64,000 nucleotides of DNA from Actinomycetaceae bacterium MB13-C1-2 (GCA_035621235.1 CP141731.1:434001-498000); one strand, 5' to 3'. Positions 9,141 through 17,988 are shown, counted from the first letter of the stretch. Numbers and translations are program-made. The notes: generated from the sequence alone by a model not told the origin.

Positions 9141-10142
9141 CTACTGAACGGACCAGCCTCCGTCCGTTGGCATGATGATTCCATTTACGTTCATCGCATC
9201 ATCGCTCAGCAACCAGGTGATTGCCGCCGCCTGTGTGTCGGCCGTAGAGATCGGTGGTAGGAGAGCAAGGAACGGTGCCATCCTCTTCTCCGCGAACTCC
9301 GATTTGAAAGCGCCCTCGATTCCGGTGGCGACACCGCCGGGCGCGACCGCATTGACACGAATACCGAGAGGCCCGTAGAGAAACGCCTCCGACTTTGTCA
9401 TACCAACGATGGCGTGTTTCGAGGTGCCATAAGCAGTGCCTGCTGCGTTGCCTCGAAGTGCAGCCTGGGAGGCAACGTTTACGATGGCGCCCTCTTCCGC
9501 CTCGATCATGAGTGGAAGAACGGCGCGAGAGACTTTAAATGATCCGGTCACGTTCACAGCAATGACACGCTCCCAGAGGGCATTGTCGGTCTCGTGCAAT
9601 GGCATCATCCCGTCCATGATGCCGGCAACGTTTGCCAGGCCATCGACCTTGGGGCCCGCAGCTTCCATGATGCGCGCAACATCGTCATCCTTGGTGATAT
9701 CAGCCGCGACTGGAACGACCGTACCTGCCGGAGCATTCGCGGCAACGTCCTCAAGCTTCTCTGCAGCCATGTCGACGGCGATCACTCGACCGCCCTCAGA
9801 GACGATGCGCCTCAGGGTCGCAAGTCCTATGCCGGATGCCGCGCCTGTGACTATGACCGTCTTCCCGAAGAAGCGCTGACCGGTTGCACCGAGTTCTGGC
9901 TCCTCTTCTGGCATGACGCCGTCGTTGGCTTCCAGGATCAGTTTGTCGACCAGCTCCTGAGAAAATCTTCCCTGGCTAAGACCGGGCATGCCTCCAAGTG
10001 GGAGCGACTTCATCATCTCGATCGTGGCATCGTCAACGCCCGCCTGTTCAAAGAAACCGCGGATTACCGGGCCTCCTTTGGGGTGCGCTAGCCATTCCTT
10101 AATTGTGCGGTGTCCATTGAGTGGGTGTTCGTGAGGTGTCAT
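9141..10142 (-). CDS. Short-chain dehydrogenase/reductase with an N-terminal extension
   Basis: 333 residues; a classical SDR is about 250. The SDR part begins near residue 90 with T-G-A-A-S-G-I-G, then N-V-A-G, and has a Y-G-T-S-K-H-A active site (YxxxK) and a G-G-W-S-V-Q end. The first 85 or so residues (TIKEWLAHPKGG, then F-F-E-Q-A-G) form a separate small domain rich in charged residues that I cannot name. The reaction should be NAD(P)-dependent alcohol/ketone interconversion; the substrate is unknown. The gene stands alone on its strand between the repeat region and a hairpin. Confidence 0.82.
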   Translation of the reverse strand: MTPHEHPLNGHRTIKEWLAHPKGGPVIRGFFEQAGVDDATIEMMKSLPLGGMPGLSQGRFSQELVDKLILEANDGVMPEEEPELGATGQRFFGKTVIVTGAASGIGLATLRRIVSEGGRVIAVDMAAEKLEDVAANAPAGTVVPVAADITKDDDVARIMEAAGPKVDGLANVAGIMDGMMPLHETDNALWERVIAVNVTGSFKVSRAVLPLMIEAEEGAIVNVASQAALRGNAAGTAYGTSKHAIVGMTKSEAFLYGPLGIRVNAVAPGGVATGIEGAFKSEFAEKRMAPFLALLPPISTADTQAAAITWLLSDDAMNVNGIIMPTDGGWSVQ

Positions 10143-10228
10143 TGTTTCTCCCTAATGGTTCGGGCAGCTCTGCCCGACGAGTGTCTTTCGACGACTATCT
10201 ATCCTGATCTGCAGTAGACGCTTTCCCG

Positions 10229-10258
10229 CCCCTCAAGTTCGTCGGCGAACTTGAGGGG
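10229..10258. terminator. Perfect 13-bp hairpin between same-strand genes
   Basis: CCCCTCAAGTTCG (10229-10241) and its exact complement (10246-10258) enclose a four-base loop. There is no clear T run on either side. It sits between the SIS gene's own terminator and the start of the SDR gene, so it may be a second stop for read-through or a processing signal. Confidence 0.6.
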
Positions 10259-10366
10259 CTTCTGAGAGCGGGTGCAATCACGCTACCACCACTACCCCGG
10301 ACATAAGTCCTATATGACAAAAGTTCGGAAGAAATCCGATGCTCATAGCACCAACGCACAAAACAG

Positions 10367-10403
10367 TGTCCCACACGCCTGGCTCAAGGCATGCGGGACA
10401 CTG
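10367..10403 (-). terminator. Rho-independent terminator of the SIS gene
   Basis: Arms of 15 bases with two mismatches (GTGTCCC...GGGACAC core) surround a short loop. Read on the minus strand, the stem is followed by TGTTTTGTG. It lies about 20 bases past the stop codon at 10425, which is the expected place. Confidence 0.7.
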
Positions 10404-10424
10404 AGTCAAATTGAACGCAGAACT

Positions 10425-11429
10425 CTAGTAATCCATCTTCTTGTAGTAGCGGCGCGTCGTCAGCGGGTGATTACGAATGTCCTCCAACTGCTTTGATGTG
10501 CGCTCAAAAACAGTTGCCAGAATTGCCGGGGCAATGAGTTCCTGCGTCTTGTCCGATAGACCATCCAGCCTAAAGTCCTCGAGGTCTACGACAACACTGG
10601 AATCGGTAACACGCGGGGCGAACCGAGCGACCCTTTCGGAGAGTGCACGCATAGGGCCGAGGCCGTTGAGAATCAGAACGCTAACCCCCTTTTCGACCAG
10701 TTCAAGTGTGCCGTGGAAGAAGTCAGAGGAATGCACCGCTCGGGTACGAATCCACTGCATCTCCTCAAGAATGCACATTGCGTAGTAGTCGACCTCGAAC
10801 CAGGTATTCCCGGCAGAAGTAAGGATGTGATAATCATGGTCAGCAAGATGCTCGGCAAGCTTGCGCGCAGTCGGCTCACACTGTTCCTTCACGGAAATCA
10901 GAACGTTCGGAACCTTCTGCAACTCAGCGAATGTCCGTTCTACGTCAAGGCCCGAGTCCTTGCCAAGTAACTCCAGGGCGACGACCAAGGTCTGCAAGAA
11001 GACAACCTCGGACGAAGTTGGGTCGGCCATCGGGGTCGTCACGTTGTAGGTTGCAGCCTTTGCGATCGGGCTATCAGCATTACCGGTGAGCGCTAGAACT
11101 TTGACATCTAGCTCGCCCAAGCGAGCCATCAACTCGATCGTCTCAGCGGTAGTTCCAGAAACGGACGGAGTGACGACCAGGGTCTTGTCATCGATGTAGG
11201 CGGGCATGTCCTCGAGGAGTTCCGCGCCCAGCTCATAGTGAATCGGGAACCCATTCTGGCGGCGCATGAACTCCACGGAGGGAAGAGTCAGCATCATGAT
11301 GCCCCCGACCCCCGTGAAGAGAACGCGGTCGCACCCTTTCTTATCCACGGCATCACGGACGGCCTCTCGGATTGCCGGGATGTTCTGAGCAGCCACATCG
11401 AACACTGCCTTGTACTCGTCGTAACCCAT
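10425..11429 (-). CDS. SIS-domain sugar isomerase, FrlB-like (fructosamine-6-phosphate deglycase family)
   Basis: 334 residues from the ATG at 11429; an in-frame start 36 bases upstream is also open. Two SIS folds are visible: G-V-G-G-I near residue 40 and S-V-S-G-T-T-A-E-T in the first, and a S-S-D-F-F-H-G-T-L-E segment in the second. The C-terminus T-R-R-Y-Y-K-K-M-D-Y closely matches the end of E. coli FrlB (RRYYGGLVEY, from memory). FrlB splits fructoselysine-6-phosphate into glucose-6-phosphate and lysine. An aminosugar isomerase/deaminase role is the alternative. The gene is divergent from the CUT2 transporter genes, and an FrlD-like kinase lies 7 kb away. Confidence 0.72.
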   Translation of the reverse strand: MGYDEYKAVFDVAAQNIPAIREAVRDAVDKKGCDRVLFTGVGGIMMLTLPSVEFMRRQNGFPIHYELGAELLEDMPAYIDDKTLVVTPSVSGTTAETIELMARLGELDVKVLALTGNADSPIAKAATYNVTTPMADPTSSEVVFLQTLVVALELLGKDSGLDVERTFAELQKVPNVLISVKEQCEPTARKLAEHLADHDYHILTSAGNTWFEVDYYAMCILEEMQWIRTRAVHSSDFFHGTLELVEKGVSVLILNGLGPMRALSERVARFAPRVTDSSVVVDLEDFRLDGLSDKTQELIAPAILATVFERTSKQLEDIRNHPLTTRRYYKKMDY

Positions 11430-11472
11430 TTCTGTCTCACTTTCTTTGTGGGGTATGACTACCATATCTTGC

Positions 11473-11756
11473 AGTCAGACTACCAGCAACCTAAATCAGA
11501 CACATTGAACAACATTCTGCTTTAGGTCGGGGTATTGAGTGTCATTTGCTGCTGTAACTCGGCGTTACGGATCCGGGGGACCATCCGCTTGGGAGTCGTT
11601 CGGCGTACCCAACCCCGAACAGACGACTCCAAAAACCCGCTGCTGAGACGGATGCCCATCGTTCTTAGACCGGAGTATTAGCGAATAGTCTGACTTCTAG
11701 ATATTGAAAACGTGTTATCAAATTGTTGTTTGACATTAAGACTATGCTGTCTGACA
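11473..11756. promoter_or_regulatory. Divergent regulatory region with repeated GTCTGAC-type elements
   Basis: This is the intergenic space between the SIS gene and the ABC transporter. AGTCAGACT (11473-11481) has its exact inverse AGTCTGACT at 11687-11695. TCAGACA (11496-11502) has its inverse within TGTCTGACA (11748-11756). So each promoter side has two related half-sites in opposite orientation. A TTGACA hexamer at 11730-11735 could be the -35 of the transporter. The GntR/UTRA protein at 17239 is the likely reader (inference). Confidence 0.5.
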
Positions 11757-11831
11757 CTATGGGTAGCCTCACACGCGTGAGCTAGAGCAGTTAAGACCGA
11801 CTGCGTACACAACGAAGTGTTGGGAGACCCA

Positions 11832-12875
11832 ATGACCCCCACGAATAGAAACCGACTAGTATCCGTACTCGCAGCTTCCGTTTTGGGTGCATCGGCCATT
11901 GCCGGTTGCGCATCTGGAGGCACCTCGAATGAATCGAATGGCCAGTCAGGAAGTGCCAGCCCCGACTCGGCGGGGGCTGAGACATCACCGGCTGACGAGA
12001 CGTACCGCATCGCTTTCATCCCGGGTATTTCCTCGGACCCGTTCTTCGGAGCGATGGAGATCGCCGCAGAGGAGGAAGCCACAGCGCTCGGAGTTGAACT
12101 CGTTTACCAGGGCAGCTCAGCGGAGTACTCACCGCAGGCGCAGCTCCCGTTCATTGACTCTGCGATCGCCGACGGCGTGGACGCCATCATCATCGCGGCA
12201 ACCGACGCTGACGCGCTCCAGACGCCGGTTGACCGTGCAATCGAGCTGGGTATTCCCGTGGTGACCGTAGACACCTCAGTGACTAACCAGGACAATTTGG
12301 TCGCTCACATCACCGGTGACAATAAAGACGGCGGCTCCAAAGCGGCGGAAACCATGGCCGAGCTGATCGGCGGTGAAGGCAAAGTCTTCATAATTTCCGG
12401 ATCACCTACCATCACAACTGACACCCTGCGAGTCGAAGGATTCGAGGAAGCAATCGAGACGAATTTCCCAGCCATCGAAATCGTCGGCGTTGACTACGCG
12501 TACAGCCAACCGTCTGAGGCCACCACCAAGGTGGCAGCGGCGCTTCTGAACAATCCAGATATCAAGGGGATTTTCTCAGCGGAGGGGAACGCGGGCGTTG
12601 GAGCCGTCGCAGCACTTCGCGACGCCAACCTAACAGGCGACGTGGTCCTCATCGGTTACGACGCCTACCAAAACCAGGTTGAGGAACTAGAGGACGGGAT
12701 CTACACAGCCCTAATCGCACAGGATCCCGGCCAGGAAGCTCGTCTGGCACTGCAAGCCGCAATCGCAGCCATCCAGGGAGAAGAGGCCGCAGCGACAAGC
12801 GTCGTTGTTCCCAACGTTGTAATGACTCAGGACAACCTGGAAGAAACGCGTATCTACACCTACGCGTCTAAGTAA
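11832..12875 (+). CDS. CUT2/ribose-type ABC transporter substrate-binding lipoprotein (first copy)
   Basis: 347 residues from the ATG at 11832 with GGGAG upstream. The signal peptide ends in A-I-A-G-C with the lipidated Cys at about 26, followed by a Ser/Gly-rich linker. The mature part is a periplasmic-binding-protein type 1 fold. It has the IAFIPGISSDPFF start, A-A-T-D-A-D-A-L and G-I-P-V-V-T-V-D hinges, and I-T-G-D-N. Such proteins capture ribose-like or other sugars outside the membrane and deliver them to an RbsC-type permease. The next gene is a close paralogue, an unusual tandem. This is the first gene of the transporter operon. Confidence 0.9.
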   Translation: MTPTNRNRLVSVLAASVLGASAIAGCASGGTSNESNGQSGSASPDSAGAETSPADETYRIAFIPGISSDPFFGAMEIAAEEEATALGVELVYQGSSAEYSPQAQLPFIDSAIADGVDAIIIAATDADALQTPVDRAIELGIPVVTVDTSVTNQDNLVAHITGDNKDGGSKAAETMAELIGGEGKVFIISGSPTITTDTLRVEGFEEAIETNFPAIEIVGVDYAYSQPSEATTKVAAALLNNPDIKGIFSAEGNAGVGAVAALRDANLTGDVVLIGYDAYQNQVEELEDGIYTALIAQDPGQEARLALQAAIAAIQGEEAAATSVVVPNVVMTQDNLEETRIYTYASK

Positions 12876-12915
12876 ACGGACTTACACGGGCATCCTGCCA
12901 AGGAAGGACTTACCA

Positions 12916-13938
12916 ATGAAATCTCTGCAACTTTCGGCCCTAGCCACCGCTGGCATACTTGCGATCGCACTCACCGGTTGTTCGTCGGGAGGGGAGAGCA
13001 GTTCCTCCTCCGCTCAGAGTGATGACACCGTTGTGAAGTCGGAGTCAAGCTCGACTGAGCGACTGAGGATAGCGTTTATTCCGGGCATTGCCTCTGACCC
13101 CTTCTTCAAGGCGATGGAGATCGAGGCGAAAGCGACTGCAGAAGAACTGAATGTCGAACTTCTTTGGCAGGGTGCCTCCGACGAGTACTCACCCGAAGCG
13201 CAGATTCCATTCGTCGATGCTGCACTCGCTGACGACATCGACGGCTTGGTCCTGGTTCCCACGGACGCTGACGCACTCCAGCCGGCCGTGGACAGAGCCG
13301 CCGAAATGGGGATCCCTGTCGTTACCGTCGACACCACAGTCAATGACCGCGAAACCCTGATCTCTCATATCACGGGCGACAATCGCGACGGCGGCCAGAA
13401 AGCCGCTGAAGAAATGGATGCTCAGACCGGCGGATCAGGCAAAGTTCTCATTATTTCCGCCTCACCGACTAACACAACCGGTACGCAACGCGTGGAAGGG
13501 TTTTTGGAGTCGCTAGAGAACGACTACCCCGGCATTGAAGCACTTGATGTTCAATATGCATACAGCCAACCCTCTGAGGCAACCACAATCCTGAGCACTA
13601 CGCTGCTGGAACATCCTGACCTTGCCGGTGTCTTTGCGGTCGATGGAACATCGTGCACAGGAGCCGTTGCCGCCCTCTATGGAGTGGCGGAGGATCAGGC
13701 TCCCGCACTCATCTGTTACGACGCCTACTCCACCCAGGTAGAGGAGCTCGAAAACGGTTCAGTCTCCGCACTTGTTGCGCAGCAACCGGCCGAAGAGGCT
13801 CGTCTTGCTCTCGAATTTCTGGTGGCGACGATCAGAGGCGATGAATCTATCGAGATAGAGCCTGAGGTCGTAATTCCGAACGAGATCATGAACCGCGACA
13901 ACTTGAGCAATACACGCCAATACCAATACGCCGAGTGA
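12916..13938 (+). CDS. CUT2/ribose-type ABC transporter substrate-binding lipoprotein (second copy)
   Basis: 340 residues. The lipobox is A-L-T-G-C with Cys at 22, then a Ser-rich linker. The fold and most motifs repeat those of the preceding gene (IAFIPGIASDPFF, T-D-A-D-A-L, I-T-G-D-N, Y-A-Y-S-Q-P-S-E-A-T). The two products are clearly paralogous, yet their binding-site loops differ; this copy has an extra Cys in D-G-T-S-C-T-G. Likely roles are capture of two related ligands, or one ligand in two forms. The gene is 40 bases after the first copy with AAGGAAGG upstream, and 7 bases before the permease. Confidence 0.9.
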   Translation: MKSLQLSALATAGILAIALTGCSSGGESSSSSAQSDDTVVKSESSSTERLRIAFIPGIASDPFFKAMEIEAKATAEELNVELLWQGASDEYSPEAQIPFVDAALADDIDGLVLVPTDADALQPAVDRAAEMGIPVVTVDTTVNDRETLISHITGDNRDGGQKAAEEMDAQTGGSGKVLIISASPTNTTGTQRVEGFLESLENDYPGIEALDVQYAYSQPSEATTILSTTLLEHPDLAGVFAVDGTSCTGAVAALYGVAEDQAPALICYDAYSTQVEELENGSVSALVAQQPAEEARLALEFLVATIRGDESIEIEPEVVIPNEIMNRDNLSNTRQYQYAE

Positions 13939-13945
13939 GAACCCA

Positions 13946-14974
13946 ATGAGTGATACAAAACCTGAAAACCTCGTCGCTAGGATTGAGGAGGCATCCACCC
14001 CGGCACAGAAACTGAAGAGGCTTCTTGGAAATCAAGAAGTCATGCTGATAGTCGTCTATGCGCTAATGGTTCTGGTTTTCTCCCTGCTGAACCCGCGCTA
14101 CTTTTCGACGGCCGCCTTCGGAAATATCCTCCAAGATTTCGGTCCGATTATGCTGATGGCAACGGGCATGACCTTCGTAATAATCACCGGAGGAATCGAT
14201 CTTTCGGTCGGCTCACTCGCAGGTCTTTCCGGCGTTTGTGCCGCCTTGACGATCCGCGCAACAACCGCAAATGGAATGGCACCCGCTCTGAGCATTTTGC
14301 TCGGTATCTTGACAGCCCTCTGTGTCGGCTTGATAGTCGGCACTATCAACGGGCTGCTGATCACAAAGGTTGGTCTTGCACCGTTCATCGCGACGCTTGC
14401 AACGATGGGCGCATGCACCGGCAGCACCCTGGTTATCACGGGTGGCGTGCAAATTGCGGGCGCTCCCTCGGCGGTCGTTCAAATCGGGAATACCAGATTC
14501 CTTGGTGTTCTCACATGGCCGCTTGTGGGTGTACTGCTGATACTCATATCGTTTGCGCTAATCCTGACCAAGACCAAGTTCGGCAGGCATACCTACGCAA
14601 TAGGTTCAAACTCGTTTGCTGCCCGCGTTGCAGGCATTAACGTGAACCGACACTTGATGAAGGTATACCTGATCGCATCCCTCTTGGCCTCCCTTGCCGG
14701 AATGTTCGTATATTTCCGACTCGGATCGGGCTCCCCCGCTACTGGGAAGGGCGGAGAACTCCAGGCCATTGCCGCCGTCGTCATCGGAGGAGCCGCAATG
14801 ACCGGTGGTAGTGGGCGAGTAACGGGAACAGCACTTGGCGCGCTCATCACGACCAGCGTACTAAGCGGACTGATTCTCGTCGGAGTTGAGCCTAACGCAC
14901 AGCAGATAGTGGTTGGCGCGCTAATCGCCTTCGCGGTAGCGGTTCAGACTATGGGACAAAAGAACAAGGACTGA
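13946..14974 (+). CDS. CUT2 ABC transporter permease (RbsC/BPD_transp_2 family)
   Basis: 342 residues with about ten hydrophobic spans. The family signature G-G-I-D-L-S-V-G-S-L-A-G is near residue 75, and the A-I-G-S-N-x-x-A-A-R-V-A-G-I loop faces the ATPase. It forms the membrane channel for the sugar captured by the two lipoproteins. It starts 7 bases after the second binding protein and ends 9 bases before the ATPase, so translation is coupled. Confidence 0.92.
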   Translation: MSDTKPENLVARIEEASTPAQKLKRLLGNQEVMLIVVYALMVLVFSLLNPRYFSTAAFGNILQDFGPIMLMATGMTFVIITGGIDLSVGSLAGLSGVCAALTIRATTANGMAPALSILLGILTALCVGLIVGTINGLLITKVGLAPFIATLATMGACTGSTLVITGGVQIAGAPSAVVQIGNTRFLGVLTWPLVGVLLILISFALILTKTKFGRHTYAIGSNSFAARVAGINVNRHLMKVYLIASLLASLAGMFVYFRLGSGSPATGKGGELQAIAAVVIGGAAMTGGSGRVTGTALGALITTSVLSGLILVGVEPNAQQIVVGALIAFAVAVQTMGQKNKD

Positions 14975-14983
14975 GGTAGGACA

Positions 14984-15748
14984 ATGACACAGGCCGCGCC
15001 TCTATACGAGGCACGAAACATCAGCAAAAGATACGGCAGTGTGGTCGCGCTTGAGAACGTTGATTTTGCCGTCCGCAGCGGGGAAGTCGTCGGACTCGTG
15101 GGCGACAATGGCGCTGGCAAGTCCACCCTGATAAAGGTTCTCTCGGGCGTCCACAGGCCCGACTCAGGGGAGCTACTGCTTGAAGGCGAACGGGTGGAAT
15201 GGGAGTCTCCAGCCCAAGCCCTGGAGTCCGGAATCGAGACTCTTTACCAGGATGCGGGCCTTTGTCCTCACCTGACCGTCAGTGCCAATGTCTTCCTAGG
15301 ACGCGAGCTCACGAAGAAAGGGATCCTGGGTGCGCTGGGCTTCCTCGACAACAAGAAGATGGACAAGGATGCCCACGCTGAGCTGGCCCGTGTAGGCATC
15401 GCCGTGCCCGGCTCCGAACGAACCGTGGCAGAGCTTTCCGGGGGTCAACGACAGGCCGTAGCAATCGGCCGAGCAGTTGCATGGGCAAGCAAAGTCATTT
15501 TGCTTGACGAACCGACAAACCATCTCGGCGCTAGGCAATCTGAGGAAGTTCTTGAGGTCGTGGAGCAGGCGAAGAAGAACGATCTCGGGGTCGTATTCAT
15601 TTCGCATACTCTTCCCCACGTCCTGGAAGTTTGCGATCGAATAGTGGTTCTTCGACTGGGACAGGTCGTGGCGGACGCACCGCGCTCGGAGTTCGACCGA
15701 AACTCGCTAGTATCCGCAATTACCGGTTTCGTGGGGGCAGGGCGATGA
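14984..15748 (+). CDS. CUT2 ABC transporter ATP-binding protein, single-domain
   Basis: 254 residues: one nucleotide-binding domain with Walker A G-D-N-G-A-G-K-S-T, signature L-S-G-G-Q-R-Q, Walker B I-L-L-D-E-P-T-N-H and a switch His in I-S-H-T. Ribose-type systems usually carry a fused double ATPase of about 500 residues (RbsA). This half-size form resembles FrcA of the fructose/mannose/ribose system and probably acts as a dimer. It overlaps the M20 peptidase gene by four bases (ATGA). Confidence 0.9.
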   Translation: MTQAAPLYEARNISKRYGSVVALENVDFAVRSGEVVGLVGDNGAGKSTLIKVLSGVHRPDSGELLLEGERVEWESPAQALESGIETLYQDAGLCPHLTVSANVFLGRELTKKGILGALGFLDNKKMDKDAHAELARVGIAVPGSERTVAELSGGQRQAVAIGRAVAWASKVILLDEPTNHLGARQSEEVLEVVEQAKKNDLGVVFISHTLPHVLEVCDRIVVLRLGQVVADAPRSEFDRNSLVSAITGFVGAGR

Positions 15749-17076
15749 GTGAAGCAAGAACCGACCTAGCGCAGACCGTTGATGATGCCGTTGACGCGAA
15801 TCTGGAAGAGGCTATTCAGCTTCTGACAGAGCTGGTCTCGATCAGAAGCGTCAATCCAAAGCAACCGGGCGTTGACGGATCCACCGAGGAAGGTGGAGAA
15901 GCACGCGCAAACAATCTTCTCCAGGAACGACTTGAGTCTCTCGGGATGCAGATTACCCGCGTGGAAGCGGAGCTCGGTAGGCCCAATATCGAGGGACGAA
16001 CACCCGGATCGGATCCGACCGCTCGGTCTCTTGCGTTTGCCGGACATATCGACACTGTGGCACCGACACGGGCCGGTCAACTGGAGCCGCGGATAGAGAG
16101 TGGAAGACTATTCGGCCTCGGCACCACCGACATGAAGAGTGGACTCGTGGCCGGATGGCTTGCAGTAAAGGCACTGAATTTCACAGGCGTGAAGTTGAAG
16201 GGTGACCTGGTATTACATTCCGTAGTTGGTGAAGAAACAATGGATCACCTGGCCGGAACCTCAGCGTTGCTCTCCCAAGTTCGTACTCCAGATGCGGTCC
16301 TGGTCGCCGAACCCACCTCGTCCGCGGACTCACCCTTAGTCGTATCTAACACCGCTGCGGGGAACTACTTATTCAGCGTGACAGTCCGCGGTAAGTCAAC
16401 TCACTGGGCGTCCAGGAACCAAGCTATCCGCCCGGGCAGAGGTGGCGACTCTGTTGGCGTTAATGCGATTGACAAGGGATTCTATGTCTATCAAGCATTG
16501 AGACAGCTCGAAGACCAGTGGGGATTCACCAAGAGTCACCCTCAGTTCCCTGCCGGCGCATTCATCATCCACCCCGGCGCCCTAAAAGCCGATGTTGGGT
16601 TTGCTGCGCCGGCGTACTTCCCTGACCGAGCTCGCTTTGACTACCTACTTTCATTCCCTCCTGGATACACCTCGGAGGAGATCAAGGATGAGATAACCGA
16701 CCACGTCCGAAAGGCGGAAGCTCTAGACCCCTGGTTGCGGGAGCACCCATCTGACTTCGAATGGACTGATACTTGGCCACCGGCCTACACGGACCCAACG
16801 TCCGATTTCGTACGTGTAGCCCTTGAAGCACGCAATGACGTGGCAGCTCAACTTGGCACACGAAACCAGCCCGAGCCCGTTCCAGCTGGTGCACAGTCCG
16901 ATGCTTCTTTCTACGAAGCCGCAGGTAGCCGAGCTGTTGTCTGTGGCCCAGGTGACCTGCTTTTGGCGCATTCCCCCGAGGAATCCGTAGAAATCTCCCT
17001 GATAGCCTCCGCCGCCAAAATGTACGCGAGAACCGCGATCAACTGGTGCGGACTGGATAGGAGCCTCTCAGTTTGA
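15745..17076 (+). CDS. M20-family zinc peptidase/deacylase (ArgE/DapE/ACY1 type)
   Basis: 443 residues from the ATG at 15745. Metal-site motifs are A-G-H-I-D-T-V-A-P (His101, Asp103), T-T-D-M-K-S-G (Asp129) and G-E-E-T-M-D-H (Glu163 catalytic, Glu164). A Thr/His dimerisation lid follows near S-T-H-W-A-S. Relatives hydrolyse amide bonds of N-acyl amino acids or dipeptides in the cytoplasm. In this operon it could remove an amino acid from an imported glycated peptide or acylated sugar-amine (inference). The four-base overlap with the ATPase gene says it is part of the transport operon. Confidence 0.88.
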   Translation: MSEARTDLAQTVDDAVDANLEEAIQLLTELVSIRSVNPKQPGVDGSTEEGGEARANNLLQERLESLGMQITRVEAELGRPNIEGRTPGSDPTARSLAFAGHIDTVAPTRAGQLEPRIESGRLFGLGTTDMKSGLVAGWLAVKALNFTGVKLKGDLVLHSVVGEETMDHLAGTSALLSQVRTPDAVLVAEPTSSADSPLVVSNTAAGNYLFSVTVRGKSTHWASRNQAIRPGRGGDSVGVNAIDKGFYVYQALRQLEDQWGFTKSHPQFPAGAFIIHPGALKADVGFAAPAYFPDRARFDYLLSFPPGYTSEEIKDEITDHVRKAEALDPWLREHPSDFEWTDTWPPAYTDPTSDFVRVALEARNDVAAQLGTRNQPEPVPAGAQSDASFYEAAGSRAVVCGPGDLLLAHSPEESVEISLIASAAKMYARTAINWCGLDRSLSV

Positions 17077-17120
17077 GAGAGGGGAGCCAGTACGGCCCTC
17101 ATGCCCCAAATAGCAGAGGG

Positions 17121-17132
17121 TGTCACCTGACA
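17121..17132. promoter_or_regulatory. Short palindrome upstream of the GntR gene
   Basis: TGTCACCTGACA has inverted TGTCA/TGACA arms around CC. It lies in the gap between the M20 gene and the GntR start and shares the TGTC/GACA elements of the 11.5-11.75 kb region. It could be an autoregulatory site; it may also be chance. Confidence 0.35.
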
Positions 17133-17238
17133 GCAACATAACAGGGACGCGCCACCGCGCCTCTGTTAGGGTTTAGGACGGTTCGTTGCTGCAATTGTGT
17201 TGCGTAGCAACACCGAATTCAGATCCAGGGGGCACTTA

Positions 17239-17988
17239 GTGACGACCGTTAAGACAGAGAAGTCTGCGAACCAGCGGGGCTCTACAGTCGATCGCGCATA
17301 TCATCGCATTCGACAACTCATCGAAGAGAAGAAGTTGCGTCCGCACGATCGGATTCCGTCAGAAATTGAACTATCGGATCAACTTGGTATTTCTAGGTCT
17401 TCTCTACGCGAAGCTCTTAGTCGACTTGAGCAAGAGGGTGTATTAACAGTTGTCAAGGGGCACGGTCGCTTCGTCTCAACACTGTCTTCGCTTAGAGTTG
17501 AGCGCCCGATGACCGTCTACGAAAGCATTACTGAAATGCTCGAGGGCCTCGGGTATGAAGTAACCAGTGCCGTGCTCGAGGTAGAGGAGATCGGCGCCCC
17601 GGAAATCGTGGCCAGTCCTCTTGAGATTGAGTTGGGCGACCCCGTCCTCCGAGTCCTGAGAATCCGCTATGGCGACAATAAGCCATTGGTTATCAGTGAG
17701 GGGTTTATCCCAAGAGAGCTACTTCCCGGACCGCTAGAGTACCGTGACTGGAGCGGATCTGTCGCTCGAACCCTCGCCATGCAGGGTCACAGAATTGAGT
17801 CGTCACTGGCGGTAATTTCAGCGGTTGACCTTCCCGAAGAGTGGGAGAACAGGTACAACCTGTCGGGTCTCGGGCCATGGTTACTAACAGACGAAATCTG
17901 CTTAACGAAGACCGGAAAACCTGTCATGTTCGCTCGTGACTACCATCGCGGAACCGACATCACCTACAGAGTGCTCCGCAACAGGTAG
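17239..17988 (+). CDS. GntR/HutC-family regulator with UTRA ligand domain
   Basis: 249 residues from the GTG at 17239, chosen because AGGGGGC precedes it. The winged helix covers about residues 17-80 (R-I-P-S-E-I-E-L-S-D-Q-L-G-I-S-R-S-S-L-R-E-A-L). A UTRA domain fills the rest, with P-L-V-I-S-E-G-F-I-P and a C-terminal R-D-Y-H-R-G. UTRA regulators such as FrlR and NagR sense sugar phosphates and release DNA. It lies at the end of the transporter genes and probably controls them and the divergent SIS gene. Confidence 0.88.
   Translation: MTTVKTEKSANQRGSTVDRAYHRIRQLIEEKKLRPHDRIPSEIELSDQLGISRSSLREALSRLEQEGVLTVVKGHGRFVSTLSSLRVERPMTVYESITEMLEGLGYEVTSAVLEVEEIGAPEIVASPLEIELGDPVLRVLRIRYGDNKPLVISEGFIPRELLPGPLEYRDWSGSVARTLAMQGHRIESSLAVISAVDLPEEWENRYNLSGLGPWLLTDEICLTKTGKPVMFARDYHRGTDITYRVLRNR

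Noticed and set aside
10272-10496. Open frame of 74 codons on the plus strand
   Set aside because: It spans the terminator hairpin of the SIS gene and the gene's 3' end in antisense.
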